From SAR202 cluster bacterium Io17-Chloro-G4 (GTDB taxonomy: Bacteria > Chloroflexota > Dehalococcoidia > Lucifugimonadales > UBA3495), in contig MUCR01000012.1 in assembly GCA_002816455.1 (NCBI GenBank), positions 1 through 64,000 on the forward strand: DNA of 64,000 nucleotides, written 5' to 3'. Made by a program: the position numbers and the translations under genes. Shown here piece after piece: positions 9,470 through 20,242 of the stretch; position 1 is the first letter of the stretch, and each line of letters starts with the position of its first letter. Below the pieces are notes generated by a model. That model ran no database searches. It was not told the DNA's origin and saw nothing but the letters and a program-made list of their open reading frames with translations.

Positions 9470-9565
9470 CTGCTCAAGACTCGCTCCAGCAAAATCATGC
9501 GCCGCCTGCTTAAAAGCCCAAGAGTTGGGCTTGAACCCAGGGATATAACGACGTTGGAGGAGTAG
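9470..9565 (+). pseudogene. Degraded duplicate of the acs 3' end (copy of about 8740..8834)
   Basis: tgctcaagactcgctccagcaaaatcatgcgccgcctgcttaaaagcccaagagttggg...gatataacgacgttggaggag-tag aligns to acs 3' end with scattered substitutions and a 1-nt insertion. Confidence 0.88.
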
Positions 9566-9749
9566 GGGATTATAGGTGGCTATCAATGGTTGACGAAATG
9601 TGCAAATTCGATTTGGGCTATCGAGAGATGCGGCGTGGGTTTGCGACATGGGCGATTCACTGGCGAACTTCAATGAGGACCAGCCAAAATCGGGCCTGCT
9701 TGGGAAATCGGTCCTGACTGATAATAAAGACTGGTAAAGGATCCCCAAA

Positions 9750-9788
9750 TAAAAACTCCCTCGACTCAGCATTAGCTAGGTCGAGGGA
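9750..9788 (-). terminator. Intrinsic terminator (minus strand)
   Basis: On minus strand TCCCTCGAC...GTCGAGGGA followed by GTTTTTATTT, downstream of the 9819..10823 gene. Confidence 0.7.
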
Positions 9789-9818
9789 TTCGTCTTTAAG
9801 TCTCGCAGGGGGTTAGCC

Positions 9819-10823
9819 TTAGCCTTCGGTCTTAACGAACGTCTGGTCGACCGTCGCGCGGGCCTCTTCCAGGCTTATGCCTGAGGCTACGGCGCAGGGG
9901 GTCACCTCTTCCATGATGGCCAGGGCGTCGCCGCTTAGCATGTGCTTCTTGTATTGGTCCTCGTACTCGATGCCCAAGGCCCGGCCCATAACCGTAAGGT
10001 AATGCTCCACTTTGAGCGGGTACTCCGCTTCGAACCCACATAGGGAGCGCTGGCAACCGTGGTAGATGGTGGCGTATATATCGGCCTGGACATCGGTCGC
10101 TTTCTGGATGGACTCCCTCGCCAATGCTTCCCATCCCTCTTGTCCCAGGTTCGCTTGGACAGCCGGAGTGCAGCGCCGTTCCCACTTTAGGTCCGTGCCG
10201 ATGTCCACCAATTCGATGCCTGGCAACGCCGACAATAATTCCCAAGCCGCTTTGGTTTCATCGTCCGTCTGTTCGCCGCCGGTGTGGTAATGGAGAGCTA
10301 CTTTTTGGGCTGGTTGGGGCTTTAAGTCCAGCTTGTTCAATTTCTCCACCAGGAATTGGGTGACGTGTTGGAAGGCAAAATCCTCTCGCATTTCCATAAT
10401 ATCGTCGTAAAAGAAAATGCAGGATGGGCACCACATGATCACCCGCTCCGGCTGAAACTTCTCGAAATTCTTGACGGTAGTCTCAGCCACGGACCGTGCG
10501 GATTCTGTGTCCCCTTGACCGTAGTGTTGGATTCCGCAGCAATAGGCGGCGCCGCCAACTGAGACAAAGTCCACCCCAAGCAGCTTGAATACGTCGGTGA
10601 CGGTGCGCATTAGGTGCGTGGTCCTCATCACGTTGCAGCCCATGTACAGCACCACCTCGGTCTTCCGCACCTCTCCCTTGGGAACGGTAAGAAGCCATTC
10701 CCGCTCTTCGGGCTTGCTCTGCAGGCCGTGGAGAACGTCTATTTCCCGGTAGTACTTTCTGTAGTAGCTCTGGTCCTTTTTGTCTGGTTGCTTTTGGTCC
10801 GTCTTTTTTTGATTTGAAGCCAT
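9819..10823 (-). CDS. Heterodisulfide reductase subunit B-like (CCG-domain) Fe-S protein
   Basis: Cysteine-rich motifs GGAAYCCGIQHY and VIMWCPSCIFFY. Confidence 0.75.
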   Translation of the reverse strand: MASNQKKTDQKQPDKKDQSYYRKYYREIDVLHGLQSKPEEREWLLTVPKGEVRKTEVVLYMGCNVMRTTHLMRTVTDVFKLLGVDFVSVGGAAYCCGIQHYGQGDTESARSVAETTVKNFEKFQPERVIMWCPSCIFFYDDIMEMREDFAFQHVTQFLVEKLNKLDLKPQPAQKVALHYHTGGEQTDDETKAAWELLSALPGIELVDIGTDLKWERRCTPAVQANLGQEGWEALARESIQKATDVQADIYATIYHGCQRSLCGFEAEYPLKVEHYLTVMGRALGIEYEDQYKKHMLSGDALAIMEEVTPCAVASGISLEEARATVDQTFVKTEG

Positions 10824-10992
10824 TTAATATCTCTCAGGCCACCGGGTAAATATTCAAAAGAGGCGTGTACTTGCGATGGGTTGAGTGTAGCCATGGCCGA
10901 AAGGAATGTCAACGAAGGTCGAGGGTGGGTACGGAAGAGGAAAACCGTCTCACCGGCGAAGGGGTGCCCACGATTTTCGGGGTCGCCGATTG

Positions 10993-12594
10993 CTACCATC
11001 CGACGGCGCAACCGTCTTTGCGGGGCTCTGAAGCTCCGCTCAGCACGCCTGTTTCGGGGTCCCGCTTAATCATCTGCGCTCCGCCCACGCCTCCGGTGAC
11101 GCCCCGAGCGTAGCTGCTGATTATTGCGGTGCGGTGGCCCCTGCGCTCCAGTTCAGCCACCAGTTCGGGAGGCGCCCCTTCCTCCAAAGAGACTGTGTCG
11201 CTGGCTATCATGAACCTCAGGGCATTCAGCGCTTGTTGAGGGTCCATCCCGAAATCCACGACATTGCTAATAACCTGAAGATGCCCTTGGGGCTGCATGA
11301 AGGCCCCCATCACCCCGTAGCACAGTTGCAATTCCCCGTCGACAGTAGTCATGCCGGGGATTATCGTGTGATAGGGCCTTTTGTTGGGCGCCAAAGCGTT
11401 GGGATGGTCTTTGTCCAAAGAGAACAACGAACCCCGGTTGTGCATGACGATTCCAGTTCCGGGGACCACCATGCCGGTGCCAAAGTTGGAGTAAACGCTG
11501 TAGATAAACGAGCATGCGTTGCCCTGTCCGTCCACGACGCTGATGTACACGGTATCGCCGCCGCCTTGGACCTGTCCGTAGGGCACAGTAGACATAGCCC
11601 GGTTTGCTTCAATAAGCGACCGGCGCTGGGCGGCGAACTCTTTGGAAAGTAGCTCATCGGTGGGGACCGCAACCTGGGAAGGGTCTGCGATGTACCTAAA
11701 GGCATCGGCGAAAGCCAAGCGCATTGACTCAATCAAATGGTGGTAAGCGTCCGGGCTCTGTGCTCCCATGGCTGGGATGTCGAAGCCGTCGGCGATGTTC
11801 AGGGCTTCCAAAGCGGCAAGGCCCTGGTCGCTGGGCGGGACCTCCCAGCAAGTGACGCCCCGGTAGCTGGTGCTGATGGGTTCCTCCCAGTCCGAAGTGT
11901 GTTTGGCCATGTCTTCAGCCGACAGCCAGCCGCCCTGCTCTTGGACGAAGGCGGCGACCTTGGGCCCGATTTCCCCTTTGTAAAATGCCTCGGGTCCTCC
12001 CTCCGCAATGGCCCTGAGCGTGCGTCCCAAAGTGGGGATGCGCATTACCTCCCCTTGTTTGGGCGGCCTGCCGTTGAGGAGCAGTTCTTCGCCGGAAGGG
12101 ACCTGCATCAGCTTCTTTTGCTCGGTTGACCACTGGAAGGAAATCACGTCGGATACCGGGTAACCTTCCTCAGCGTAGTGGATGGCCGGTTTCAGCAACT
12201 CGGATAGGGGCATGGTGCCGTGGGCGTTTACCAGTGTTTCCCAACCGTGGACGGCGCCGGGAACTGTGATGGAATGGGCACCGAAATCGGGCATTCGGCG
12301 CATTCCCTGAGCAGTCAGCTCCTCCAGGGATGCAGCAGCGGGGGCTCGGCCGCTGCCGTTGATGGCCCGCACTTTCTTTTCGTTATCGTTCCAGACCAAG
12401 GCGAACAAGTCGCCACCGACGCCCGTGGACATGGGCTCCACTACGCTTAGCACCCCTGCGGTGGCGACTGCGGCATCGACGGCATTGCCGCCATCAATCA
12501 ACGTTCTTAGCCCTGCCATGGCCGCCAATGGCTGGCTGGTAGCCACCATGCCGTTTTTCGCCAGGACAGTGGAGCGCCGCGAGTCGAAAAACAT
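10993..12594 (-). CDS. ggt: Gamma-glutamyltransferase family protein
   Basis: 533 aa; GGNAVDAAVA, STGVGGDLF, internal GDTVYISVVDGQGNACSFI (catalytic Thr context). Confidence 0.9.
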   Translation of the reverse strand: MFFDSRRSTVLAKNGMVATSQPLAAMAGLRTLIDGGNAVDAAVATAGVLSVVEPMSTGVGGDLFALVWNDNEKKVRAINGSGRAPAAASLEELTAQGMRRMPDFGAHSITVPGAVHGWETLVNAHGTMPLSELLKPAIHYAEEGYPVSDVISFQWSTEQKKLMQVPSGEELLLNGRPPKQGEVMRIPTLGRTLRAIAEGGPEAFYKGEIGPKVAAFVQEQGGWLSAEDMAKHTSDWEEPISTSYRGVTCWEVPPSDQGLAALEALNIADGFDIPAMGAQSPDAYHHLIESMRLAFADAFRYIADPSQVAVPTDELLSKEFAAQRRSLIEANRAMSTVPYGQVQGGGDTVYISVVDGQGNACSFIYSVYSNFGTGMVVPGTGIVMHNRGSLFSLDKDHPNALAPNKRPYHTIIPGMTTVDGELQLCYGVMGAFMQPQGHLQVISNVVDFGMDPQQALNALRFMIASDTVSLEEGAPPELVAELERRGHRTAIISSYARGVTGGVGGAQMIKRDPETGVLSGASEPRKDGCAVGW

Positions 12595-12722
12595 TCCTGA
12601 AATTCTCTCTTAATGTATTTGACAGCGTAATGGGCCGAGGCTGGGCCATTCTAACATAGGCGTAAATTGCGCGCACTGGCTTGGTCGCTAGCTCTAAAGG
12701 TCTATACAACAGATTCTTGTGT

Positions 12723-12790
12723 GCCACAGAGTCACAGAGACACGGAGGCTGAATCAAAGCCAATTCTCCGTGCCTCTGTGACTCTGTGGC
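12723..12790. repeat. CACAGAG-family intergenic inverted repeat
   Basis: gccacagagtcacagagacacggag ... ctccgtgcctctgtgactctgtggc. Confidence 0.85.
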
Positions 12791-12842
12791 TAATTGCCCG
12801 AGACTCCAGGTTCCGATAGCTATGATAAGATAGGCTTCGCTC

Positions 12843-13391
12843 GTGGCTGCGAGCGTAAAAAATCTATTCTGGCATACGGTCTTGGGCTGGGTGCCATTAT
12901 CTTTCGGAGGTTACATATTGGCAGTTGAAGTTGGTCAGGCGGCACCCGAGTTCTCCTTGTACGATATGGACCGCACACAGCGGTCATTGAGCGAATATAA
13001 AGGCAAAAACGTGGTACTGGCCTTTGTTCCAGGAGCGTTCACCGGCACCTGCACCACGGAGATGTGCGACCTGCGGGACCAGGTGGACCAGTTTAACTCC
13101 ATGAACGTCGAGGTGTTGGGAATCAGCGTGGACCCGCCTTTCTCTCAAAAAGCTTGGGCCGAGGCGAACAACCTGAATTTCACCATGCTTAGCGACTTTA
13201 GCCGTCAAGCGACCCACGCTTACGACGTTGCTTGGAATAACATGGCAGGCCTGGAAGGTTATACGGCCAGCAACCGGGCTGTGTTCGTGCTGGACAAGGA
13301 AGGCGTGGTCCGGTACAAGTGGCTTGCCCCTTCCCCGGCCGATTTGCCGAACTATGACGAGATTAGGCAGGCAATTAGCAATCTAAGTTAA
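12843..13391 (+). CDS. Peroxiredoxin (AhpC/TSA-like); translation may start near 12921
   Basis: VGQAAPEFSLYDMDRTQRSLSEYKGKNVVLAFVPGAFTGTCTTEMCDLRD. Confidence 0.9.
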   Translation: MAASVKNLFWHTVLGWVPLSFGGYILAVEVGQAAPEFSLYDMDRTQRSLSEYKGKNVVLAFVPGAFTGTCTTEMCDLRDQVDQFNSMNVEVLGISVDPPFSQKAWAEANNLNFTMLSDFSRQATHAYDVAWNNMAGLEGYTASNRAVFVLDKEGVVRYKWLAPSPADLPNYDEIRQAISNLS

Positions 13392-13403
13392 TCAGGTTCC
13401 GGA

Positions 13404-13465
13404 TTCACCGCAGAGACGCAGAGATAACAAAAAAAACTCCGCGGCCTCTGCGTCTCTGCGGTGAA
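13404..13465. repeat. CACAGAG/CGCAGAG-family inverted repeat
   Basis: ttcaccgcagagacgcagag ... cctctgcgtctctgcggtgaa. Confidence 0.85.
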
Positions 13466-13488
13466 AAAGCCCGGTTAAAGGGGCGGCA

Positions 13489-14229
13489 TTGGCGATCTTT
13501 GTATTGGTCCACGGCGCTTGGCACGGCGGATGGTGCTGGAAGAAAGTCGCTCCGCTGCTGCGTAGCGCCGGAGCCGAAGTTTTTACGCCTACACTGTCCG
13601 GCATGGGCGAGCGGGTTCACCTTGCCGACCACTTGGACCCCTCGGCCATCAACTTGGACCTCCACCAAAAGGACATCGTGAGTCTCTTGGAATTTGAAGA
13701 CCTCACGGACGTGATACTCGTGGGACATGCCTACGCTGGCATGGTGATCTCCGGTGTGGCTGAGGCTTGTCCCGAGCGATTGAAGCACATCGTCTACGTG
13801 AACGGGGTGGTCCCTGCCGACGGGGAGTCGATGGCCGACCAGTTGACGGCCGTGCGAGGTCCCCAGTTCTCAGCCTGGGTCAGGGAACAAATCAACACCG
13901 GCGACGGGTTTTTGCCGTCTCCCGGCTCACAGGAAGAAGTCGGCCGCCGTTGGGGAATAACCGACGCCGCTGACTTGGCATGGGTCGGCTCCAAAGTAAC
14001 GCCCCAGCCAGCGGCGGCCATGGACCAAGCGGTACGGCTGGGACGGCCCGAAGCCAAAGCTGTTCCTCGCAGCTTCGTGGGCAGTAGTGAGGCGGGCTTC
14101 GATTCGGTGGCCGAAAGAGTAAAAGCCGCCGGTTGGCCAATCTACCACATCGACTCCGGCCACGACCCATTTATCACCCACCCCGACGAATTGGCTGGCA
14201 TTTTGCTGGAGATTAGTCGCTCTGAGTGA
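13489..14229 (+). CDS. Alpha/beta hydrolase
   Basis: FVLVHGAWHGGWCW, GHAYAGMV, C-terminal DSGHDPFITHPDELA. Confidence 0.88.
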   Translation: MAIFVLVHGAWHGGWCWKKVAPLLRSAGAEVFTPTLSGMGERVHLADHLDPSAINLDLHQKDIVSLLEFEDLTDVILVGHAYAGMVISGVAEACPERLKHIVYVNGVVPADGESMADQLTAVRGPQFSAWVREQINTGDGFLPSPGSQEEVGRRWGITDAADLAWVGSKVTPQPAAAMDQAVRLGRPEAKAVPRSFVGSSEAGFDSVAERVKAAGWPIYHIDSGHDPFITHPDELAGILLEISRSE

Positions 14230-14284
14230 TCTCCTTTCACCGCAGAGGACGCAGAGAGCGCCGAGATTAATTTCAGGGGTTCGA

Positions 14285-14342
14285 TTTGCCACAGAGACAC
14301 AGAGAAGAATAAATAAAAACTCTGTGCCCTCTGTGGCGAAAA
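14285..14342. repeat. CACAGAG-family inverted repeat, with a half-element at 14236-14268
   Basis: tttgccacagagacacagag ... ctctgtgccctctgtggcgaa. Confidence 0.8.
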
Positions 14343-14347
14343 ATCGT

Positions 14348-15379
14348 CTAGTCCCTGATTCCGCAAGCCTCCGCCACCAACTCGTAAGACCGAACCCGGT
14401 CTTCAAAGCCGTGGCAAATGGTCACCACGCTCAGATCGGGAGTCTGATATAGCTCCGCAATCTCCTCAAGTTTTTCTTTTACTTGCTGGGGAGTGCCGTC
14501 GGCGCACAGCCGCTGGTACTGCTGCATGAAAGCCCATTCGTTGGGCTGGTACTTGTAGGCTTGAGCGACTTCCGGGCTGGGCACGCCTTCGGCCCTGCCG
14601 GTTATGGAAAAAAGCCGAGCCAAGTTGCGGCTGGAAGCCAGGCGAGACGCTTCTTCCTCGGTATCGGCGCACAGCACTTGGACGCCGACGTTGATTTTGG
14701 GCTCGGACAAATACGCTGAAGGCTTGAAGTTCTTTATGTAGTTTTCTACGATGGCCGGGCCCTCTTCCACTCCTAATCCGAAAAAGTGGGCATAGGCGAA
14801 TGGCAGGCCCATCTGGGCCGCCATCATGCAGCTTTCGTACCTAGAGCCAAGGAGCCATACCTCCGGCACGCCGCCAGGCTGGGGATCGTCAGGCCCGGCT
14901 TGTATGCCTGAGAACGGGTGCTCTACTTCCAGATCGCCCCTTAGGTGCCCCAACAAGTCCGATACCTGCCTGGGATAGTGAGTTATGTCGTGGGGACGAT
15001 TGGGGTAGCTCAGGGCGGCCATGGTCATCTGATCGCTACCCGGCGCCCGTCCGACTCCCAGGTCTATCCGGCCCGGATAGAGGGCGGCTAACATCCGGAA
15101 GTTTTCGGCGACTTTGAACGAGCTGTAGTGGGAAAGCATTATGCCGCCGGAACCTACGTTGATAGTCTTGGTGCGGGCAGCCACCAATCCGATGAGGACT
15201 TCAGGGCTGGTGCCCGCAAAGTTAGGTAGGCTGTGGTGCTCGGCCAACCAATAACGCTGGTAGCCCATGGACTCGGTGGCCACAGCCAGCTCAATCGTGT
15301 CCCGCAGAGCGTCGGCGGCGGTTTCGCCTTGGCGCATTGGCGATTGGTCAACCACGCTTAGCATTAGTTTTTGGACCAT
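14348..15379 (-). CDS. LLM class flavin-dependent oxidoreductase (MsnO8-like)
   Basis: LSVVDQSPMRQGETAADALRDTIELA, RYWLAEHHSLPNFAGTSPEVLIG, GSGGIMLSHYSSFKVAENFRMLAALYPGRIDLGVGRAPG. Confidence 0.92.
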   Translation of the reverse strand: MVQKLMLSVVDQSPMRQGETAADALRDTIELAVATESMGYQRYWLAEHHSLPNFAGTSPEVLIGLVAARTKTINVGSGGIMLSHYSSFKVAENFRMLAALYPGRIDLGVGRAPGSDQMTMAALSYPNRPHDITHYPRQVSDLLGHLRGDLEVEHPFSGIQAGPDDPQPGGVPEVWLLGSRYESCMMAAQMGLPFAYAHFFGLGVEEGPAIVENYIKNFKPSAYLSEPKINVGVQVLCADTEEEASRLASSRNLARLFSITGRAEGVPSPEVAQAYKYQPNEWAFMQQYQRLCADGTPQQVKEKLEEIAELYQTPDLSVVTICHGFEDRVRSYELVAEACGIRD

Positions 15380-15708
15380 GCATTAGCCTCAGTAATAGGG
15401 CGACGGGATATCCTAAATCCGCTCTGGGTACGAATGCCCTTGCTCCGGTTAACGGAATGGATTACTTAAAACGATACACCCGAGTCGGGGCAATCGAAAT
15501 CTCATAACCGAAATTCGCCGGTAGATTGCTATTCCCAAATGGCGTTTCAAGGCCGATAATGTATACGCGAATAACATCTTAAAGCGAAGGCTACCTCAGT
15601 ATACAGGCTACTCAGCTTGAAACGCACACAGAGTCTTCGATGGCTTCATGCCCCAGCGTCGGCGCAGAGGGCGGGTAATTGGCCCGCATAGCGTGGTTGG
15701 GAACGGGA

Positions 15709-16731
15709 ATGAACGGGAAACCCATCGCAGGCTTCCACAAACCGGCATTTCTTTATTTACTTCTATTCTCACTAGCATTAACCATAGCCGCTTGCGGGTG
15801 GAGCCTTGGCGGTTCTGAAACCGTGGACATCGACGGCTCCTCCACCGTTTTCCCCATAACCGAAGCTGTGGTGGAGGAATACGGCAAGTCTCTGGGCGGG
15901 TCTGCCAGAGTAACAGTGGGCATTTCCGGCACCGGAGGCGGCCTCCAGAAGTTCTGCAATGGCGAAACGGATATTTCTAACGCCTCTCGACCTATCAAGG
16001 CGGTTGAGGTAGAACGGTGTGCCCGGTCAGGCGTTGAGTTCATTGAGATCCCCCTGGCAATCGACGGAATCACGGTGGTGGTGAACCCTGAAAATAATTT
16101 CTTGCAGTGCTTGACCGTTGACGATCTTCAAGTCATGTGGAGCCCTGATTCCGAGGGGAAAATTGAGCGATGGAATCAAGTGCGGGTTGATTGGCCCGAC
16201 GAGGAAATGCTGCTGTTTGGTCCCGGCGTGGACTCGGGCACCTTCGATTATTTCACCTCGGCTGTTAACGGGGCGCCCCAAGTATCCCGGGGCGATTTTA
16301 TTGCCAGCGAACGAGACGACGTGCTAGTGCAAGGCATCTCCGGAGAGACGAACAGCCTGGGCTATTTCGGCTTTTCCTTCTTTGAGGAAAACCAAGATAT
16401 TCTAAGAGCCGTGGCCATTGACCACGGTTCGGGTTGTGTCTCTCCCACACGGGAAACAATCAACAACGACACCTACCACCCGCTCTCCAGGCCATTGTTT
16501 ATATACATAAACAAAGAATTCGCCAAGCAACCATACGTGGACCAATTCGTGCGTTTCTACATTGGTGAGGTCAGCCAAAAGTTGATACCTGAGGTGGGCT
16601 ACGTGGAATTTCCTCCCCATGTCTACGAAATGGCCTTGGCAAGGTTCGAGAAGGGTCTCACGGGCACGCTATTTGGCGGCAGCGATCCCAAGGTCGGGTC
16701 AGTGGCGGAGGTTCTTGCATTGAATCAGTAG
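15709..16731 (+). CDS. pstS: Phosphate ABC transporter substrate-binding protein PstS; start uncertain (ORF from 15679)
   Basis: Lipoprotein-like N-terminus (LTIAACGW), [36 protein letters not shown]; followed by pstCAB. Confidence 0.92.
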   Translation: MNGKPIAGFHKPAFLYLLLFSLALTIAACGWSLGGSETVDIDGSSTVFPITEAVVEEYGKSLGGSARVTVGISGTGGGLQKFCNGETDISNASRPIKAVEVERCARSGVEFIEIPLAIDGITVVVNPENNFLQCLTVDDLQVMWSPDSEGKIERWNQVRVDWPDEEMLLFGPGVDSGTFDYFTSAVNGAPQVSRGDFIASERDDVLVQGISGETNSLGYFGFSFFEENQDILRAVAIDHGSGCVSPTRETINNDTYHPLSRPLFIYINKEFAKQPYVDQFVRFYIGEVSQKLIPEVGYVEFPPHVYEMALARFEKGLTGTLFGGSDPKVGSVAEVLALNQ

Positions 16732-16763
16732 CTGGGAATCAGTAGCTGGGAATCAGTAGCTGG
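16722..16763. repeat. 14-bp tandem repeat x3 over the pstS stop codon
   Basis: (gaatcagtagctgg)x3. Confidence 0.95.
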
Positions 16764-16885
16764 AAGAATCACCAAGATCGGCCAAAAAGTGAAGTCTATT
16801 TGAACTCGGATCGAGAATCCGCTCAGCATACTCTAAAGGATGAACAGCGAATCAACAAAACAACGTTAAATGCCAACTGTGCGCG

Positions 16886-16915
16886 TAGCGCAAAGATTAG
16901 TAGCGCAAAGATTAG
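16886..16915. repeat. 15-bp tandem repeat x2 upstream of pstC
   Basis: (tagcgcaaagattag)x2. Confidence 0.95.
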
Positions 16916-16928
16916 GGGTTAGCGGGTA

Positions 16929-17873
16929 ATGGAAGAACAGGCTAATTCCCACGATCGCTCAGAAGCTCCCCGCCCACGCAACCGGCGCATGTGGCACGGC
17001 GTTCCTCTGGAACGGGTCATAGGTTTTTTCCTTTTCTTGTGCGCCGCAGTTTCAGTTCTTACCACAATTGGCATCGTCGCCGTCCTGGTGTGGGAGGCAG
17101 CCCAGTTTTTCGGCGAAATATCCTTCTTCGACTTTATTACCGGCACCAAGTGGACCCCGCTATTCGCTTCCAAGCACTTCGGCGTCTTGGCTTTAGTGGC
17201 CGGCACGGTGCAAACAGCCATCGGCGCAATGATTGTGGCCCTTCCCTTGGGATTGCTCAGCGCCATTTTCATGAGCGAATACGCCCCGAATCGCATTCGG
17301 GGATTGGTCAAACCGGTTTTGGAAGTTCTTGCTGGCATACCAACTATCGTATACGGTTTCTTCGCCCTTCTTTTCATCACCCCCTTGCTCCGGGACGTAT
17401 CCGGTGGAATCTCAGTCTTCAACGGTCTGAGCGCTTCGATAGTCATGGGGATAATGATTTTGCCCATGGTTTCCTCGTTAAGCGAGGACGCTATGCGGGC
17501 CGTGCCCCGCTCCCTGCGAGAGGGCGCATATGCTTTGGGAGCGACGAAGCTGGAAGTCTCGACCCAGGTTGTTATTCCAGCCGCCCTCTCCGGTATAGTG
17601 GCATCCTTCATTTTGGCTATGTCTAGGGCAATTGGCGAGACGATGATTGTGACCATAGCTGCCGGGCAGAATCCCAACTTTACGCTCAATCCGTTGGTGC
17701 CCATAGAGACGATGACCGCCTTTATCGTCCAAGTTAGTCAAGGGGACTCGCCCACCGGGACTTTGGAATTCAAGACAATTTTCGCGGTTGCGTTAACCTT
17801 GTTCGTTTTCACACTGTTTATGAATCTGCTCAGCCAATATATTGTGGCGCGGTTCCGGGAGGCCTACGAGTAA
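16929..17873 (+). CDS. pstC: Phosphate ABC transporter permease PstC
   Basis: Multi-TM permease; [53 protein letters not shown]. Confidence 0.92.
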   Translation: MEEQANSHDRSEAPRPRNRRMWHGVPLERVIGFFLFLCAAVSVLTTIGIVAVLVWEAAQFFGEISFFDFITGTKWTPLFASKHFGVLALVAGTVQTAIGAMIVALPLGLLSAIFMSEYAPNRIRGLVKPVLEVLAGIPTIVYGFFALLFITPLLRDVSGGISVFNGLSASIVMGIMILPMVSSLSEDAMRAVPRSLREGAYALGATKLEVSTQVVIPAALSGIVASFILAMSRAIGETMIVTIAAGQNPNFTLNPLVPIETMTAFIVQVSQGDSPTGTLEFKTIFAVALTLFVFTLFMNLLSQYIVARFREAYE

Positions 17874-18751
17874 TGGCTGTAATCGCTCCCACGGATTTTA
17901 GGAAAAGAAAGGAACGCCGGAAGTGGCAGGGCCGGGCATTTTTCGTTTTATGCCTCTTGGCTATAACAGTGGCCTTGGGCATGTTGTTGGTCTTGCTGAT
18001 TTACATTGGGATGAAGGGCTGGTCCCACGTAAATTGGAGCTTTATTTCCAGTTTTCCCTCCCGGCATCCCGACGAAGCCGGAATTCAAAGCGCGCTTTTG
18101 GGCAGCGTTTACCTGGTGATTATCGCGGGCATCGTGTCCTTCGTTCTGGGAGTTGGCGCTGCGGTCTACTTAGAAGAGTACGCAGGCCGTAACCGGTTTG
18201 CCCGTATCGCCCAAATAAACATAGCAAATCTGGCCGGGGTTCCGTCCATTGTGTACGGGATTCTGGGACTGGAAATTTTCGTCCGTAGCATGGGTTTGGG
18301 GAAGAGCCTGCTGGCCGGCGGGTTTACCCTGGCGCTTTTGATACTGCCCATAATCATCATATCGGCACAAGAGGCCATCCGGGCTGTTCCACCGTCTATA
18401 CGGGAAGGCGGATATGCCTTGGGAGCTTCCCGGTGGCAGACTATCTGGAATCTGGTATTGCCCCAAGCGTTTTCCGGGATCTTGACCGGGGTTATCCTCT
18501 CCGTAAGCCGGGCTATAGGGGAAACCGCGCCGTTGATCGTTATCGGAGCGCTGACTTTCGTTCCCTTCAGCCCCGACGGACCATTAAGCCGGTTTAGCGC
18601 CTTGCCTATACAGATATTCAACTGGACCGCCAGGCCTCAAGCCGGGTTTCAAGAGGCCGCCGCTGCCGGTATAATCGTGTTGCTGATCGTGCTCTTGGGC
18701 ATGAATGCGCTCGCGGTGATACTACGCAACAGACTGGAAAACCGGTCCTAA
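17873..18751 (+). CDS. pstA: Phosphate ABC transporter permease PstA
   Basis: Overlaps pstC (TAATG); [35 protein letters not shown]. Confidence 0.92.
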   Translation: MAVIAPTDFRKRKERRKWQGRAFFVLCLLAITVALGMLLVLLIYIGMKGWSHVNWSFISSFPSRHPDEAGIQSALLGSVYLVIIAGIVSFVLGVGAAVYLEEYAGRNRFARIAQINIANLAGVPSIVYGILGLEIFVRSMGLGKSLLAGGFTLALLILPIIIISAQEAIRAVPPSIREGGYALGASRWQTIWNLVLPQAFSGILTGVILSVSRAIGETAPLIVIGALTFVPFSPDGPLSRFSALPIQIFNWTARPQAGFQEAAAAGIIVLLIVLLGMNALAVILRNRLENRS

Positions 18752-18761
18752 GGACGACCAT

Positions 18762-19535
18762 TTGCTACAGGCCGACCCAATCCTCCAGACTAAAGACTTA
18801 AGTGTCTACTACGGCGCCAACCGGGTAGTCACCGAAGTCAGCCTGGATGTGCTCCGGAACCGGATTACCGCCATTATCGGACCATCCGGCACGGGCAAGA
18901 GTACGTTGCTCAGGTGCTTCAACCGGATGAACGACCTAATCCCCACTTTCCACCTATCCGGGGAAGTGCTCTTTGAAGGGAATAACCTGTATGAGCCAAC
19001 CGTAGACGCCACAGATATTCGATACCAGATCGGCATGGTCTTTCAAAGACCTAACCCATTCCCCAAGTCTATTTTCGATAATGTTGCCTTCGGTCCGAGA
19101 ATCAACGGTTATAATGGCAATCTGGCTGACTTGGTGGAATGGTCTCTCCAGCGGGCCGCCATCTGGGATGAGGTAAAAGACCGGCTAAAGAGTAGCGCCT
19201 TGTCTCTCTCCGGTGGACAACAGCAGCGGCTATGCATCGCCAGGACCCTGGCTGTGGAGCCGACCGTCATTTTGATGGACGAGCCCTGCTCCTCGTTAGA
19301 CCCTATCGCCACATTGGCCATCGAAGAGTTGATGCGGGAACTTTCCGAAGAGTATTCCATCGTCATCGTGACCCATAACATGCAGCAAGCCGCCCGGGTT
19401 TCCAACTACACGGCCTTTCTAATGGCTGAGGGAGACCGCGTTGGGCAGCTCGTCGAGTTCGGCGAGAGCAGGCAGATTTTCACCAATCCTCAAGACGAGC
19501 GGACTGAAGCCTACATCACCGGCCGATTCGGCTAA
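18762..19535 (+). CDS. pstB: Phosphate ABC transporter ATP-binding protein PstB
   Basis: [48 protein letters not shown]. Confidence 0.95.
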   Translation: MLQADPILQTKDLSVYYGANRVVTEVSLDVLRNRITAIIGPSGTGKSTLLRCFNRMNDLIPTFHLSGEVLFEGNNLYEPTVDATDIRYQIGMVFQRPNPFPKSIFDNVAFGPRINGYNGNLADLVEWSLQRAAIWDEVKDRLKSSALSLSGGQQQRLCIARTLAVEPTVILMDEPCSSLDPIATLAIEELMRELSEEYSIVIVTHNMQQAARVSNYTAFLMAEGDRVGQLVEFGESRQIFTNPQDERTEAYITGRFG

Positions 19536-19716
19536 ACTTTTGGGAACAGTTGTGGACCGTTTCCCTCTAATTATTTTTTCTGTATAATTAGTCTTTAGGC
19601 TCGCATGCCCCAGGACGTAGGCACAACACGCAAGGGCGTAAGCAAATAAATCGGAACCCCTAGCTCTGTCCCCAAAATTGGGCTATAATTTTCCGGCTGG
19701 AGGGACCGGAGGGGTC

Positions 19717-20142
19717 ATGCCTGAGAAGTACAAAGACGAAATTGAAGAGATACTGAAAAGGGCTGGAGAGGCGGTTCCCAGTCAAACTACCGGTGAGCCG
19801 GAGGGGCATCCTGAGGACCGGCCCCGGGGCCGTGGACCGCGAGATGTTCGGGATTCCCTGCCGAGCCGGCAAGCCTCTGCGCCCCGAAGTAGGCCTAGCT
19901 CCGGCTTCCCATCAATCACTCCCGGCAAGCTAATGTTGGCGGGCGTGATTTTGCTAATAGTGGGTATCAAGTTCTGGCCCCTGATTTGGGTTGGCTTGGC
20001 CATCTTGGCTGGTGGCTACATGATGTATTTCGTGGCTCCCCGAACGATCAGCCACGAGAAGAGGTGGCGGGGCAGGTCAATGGAGGAGGATATAAACCCC
20101 AGGTCCCAATGGGAACGGCTCAAACGCTGGATCAAGAACTAA
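19717..20142 (+). CDS. Hypothetical membrane protein
   Basis: ORF with one or two TM segments; start chosen at MPEKYKDEIEEILKRAGE. Confidence 0.6.
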   Translation: MPEKYKDEIEEILKRAGEAVPSQTTGEPEGHPEDRPRGRGPRDVRDSLPSRQASAPRSRPSSGFPSITPGKLMLAGVILLIVGIKFWPLIWVGLAILAGGYMMYFVAPRTISHEKRWRGRSMEEDINPRSQWERLKRWIKN

Positions 20143-20177
20143 ATAGCATAGTTGTATTGGCAAAATAGTAAACAAAA

Positions 20178-20213
20178 GGGGCGTCCCGACCGAGTCGGGA
20201 CGCCCCTTTTTCT
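20178..20213. terminator. Strong bidirectional intrinsic terminator
   Basis: AAAAGGGGCGTCCCGAC-CGA-GTCGGGACGCCCCTTTTTCT between convergent genes. Confidence 0.92.
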
Positions 20214-20242
20214 AATGTTCGTCACGATCCATGACCGGAGTA

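Noticed and set aside
16919-17704. 261-aa minus-strand ORF opposite pstC
   Set aside because: Antisense shadow ORF of the pstC permease frame.
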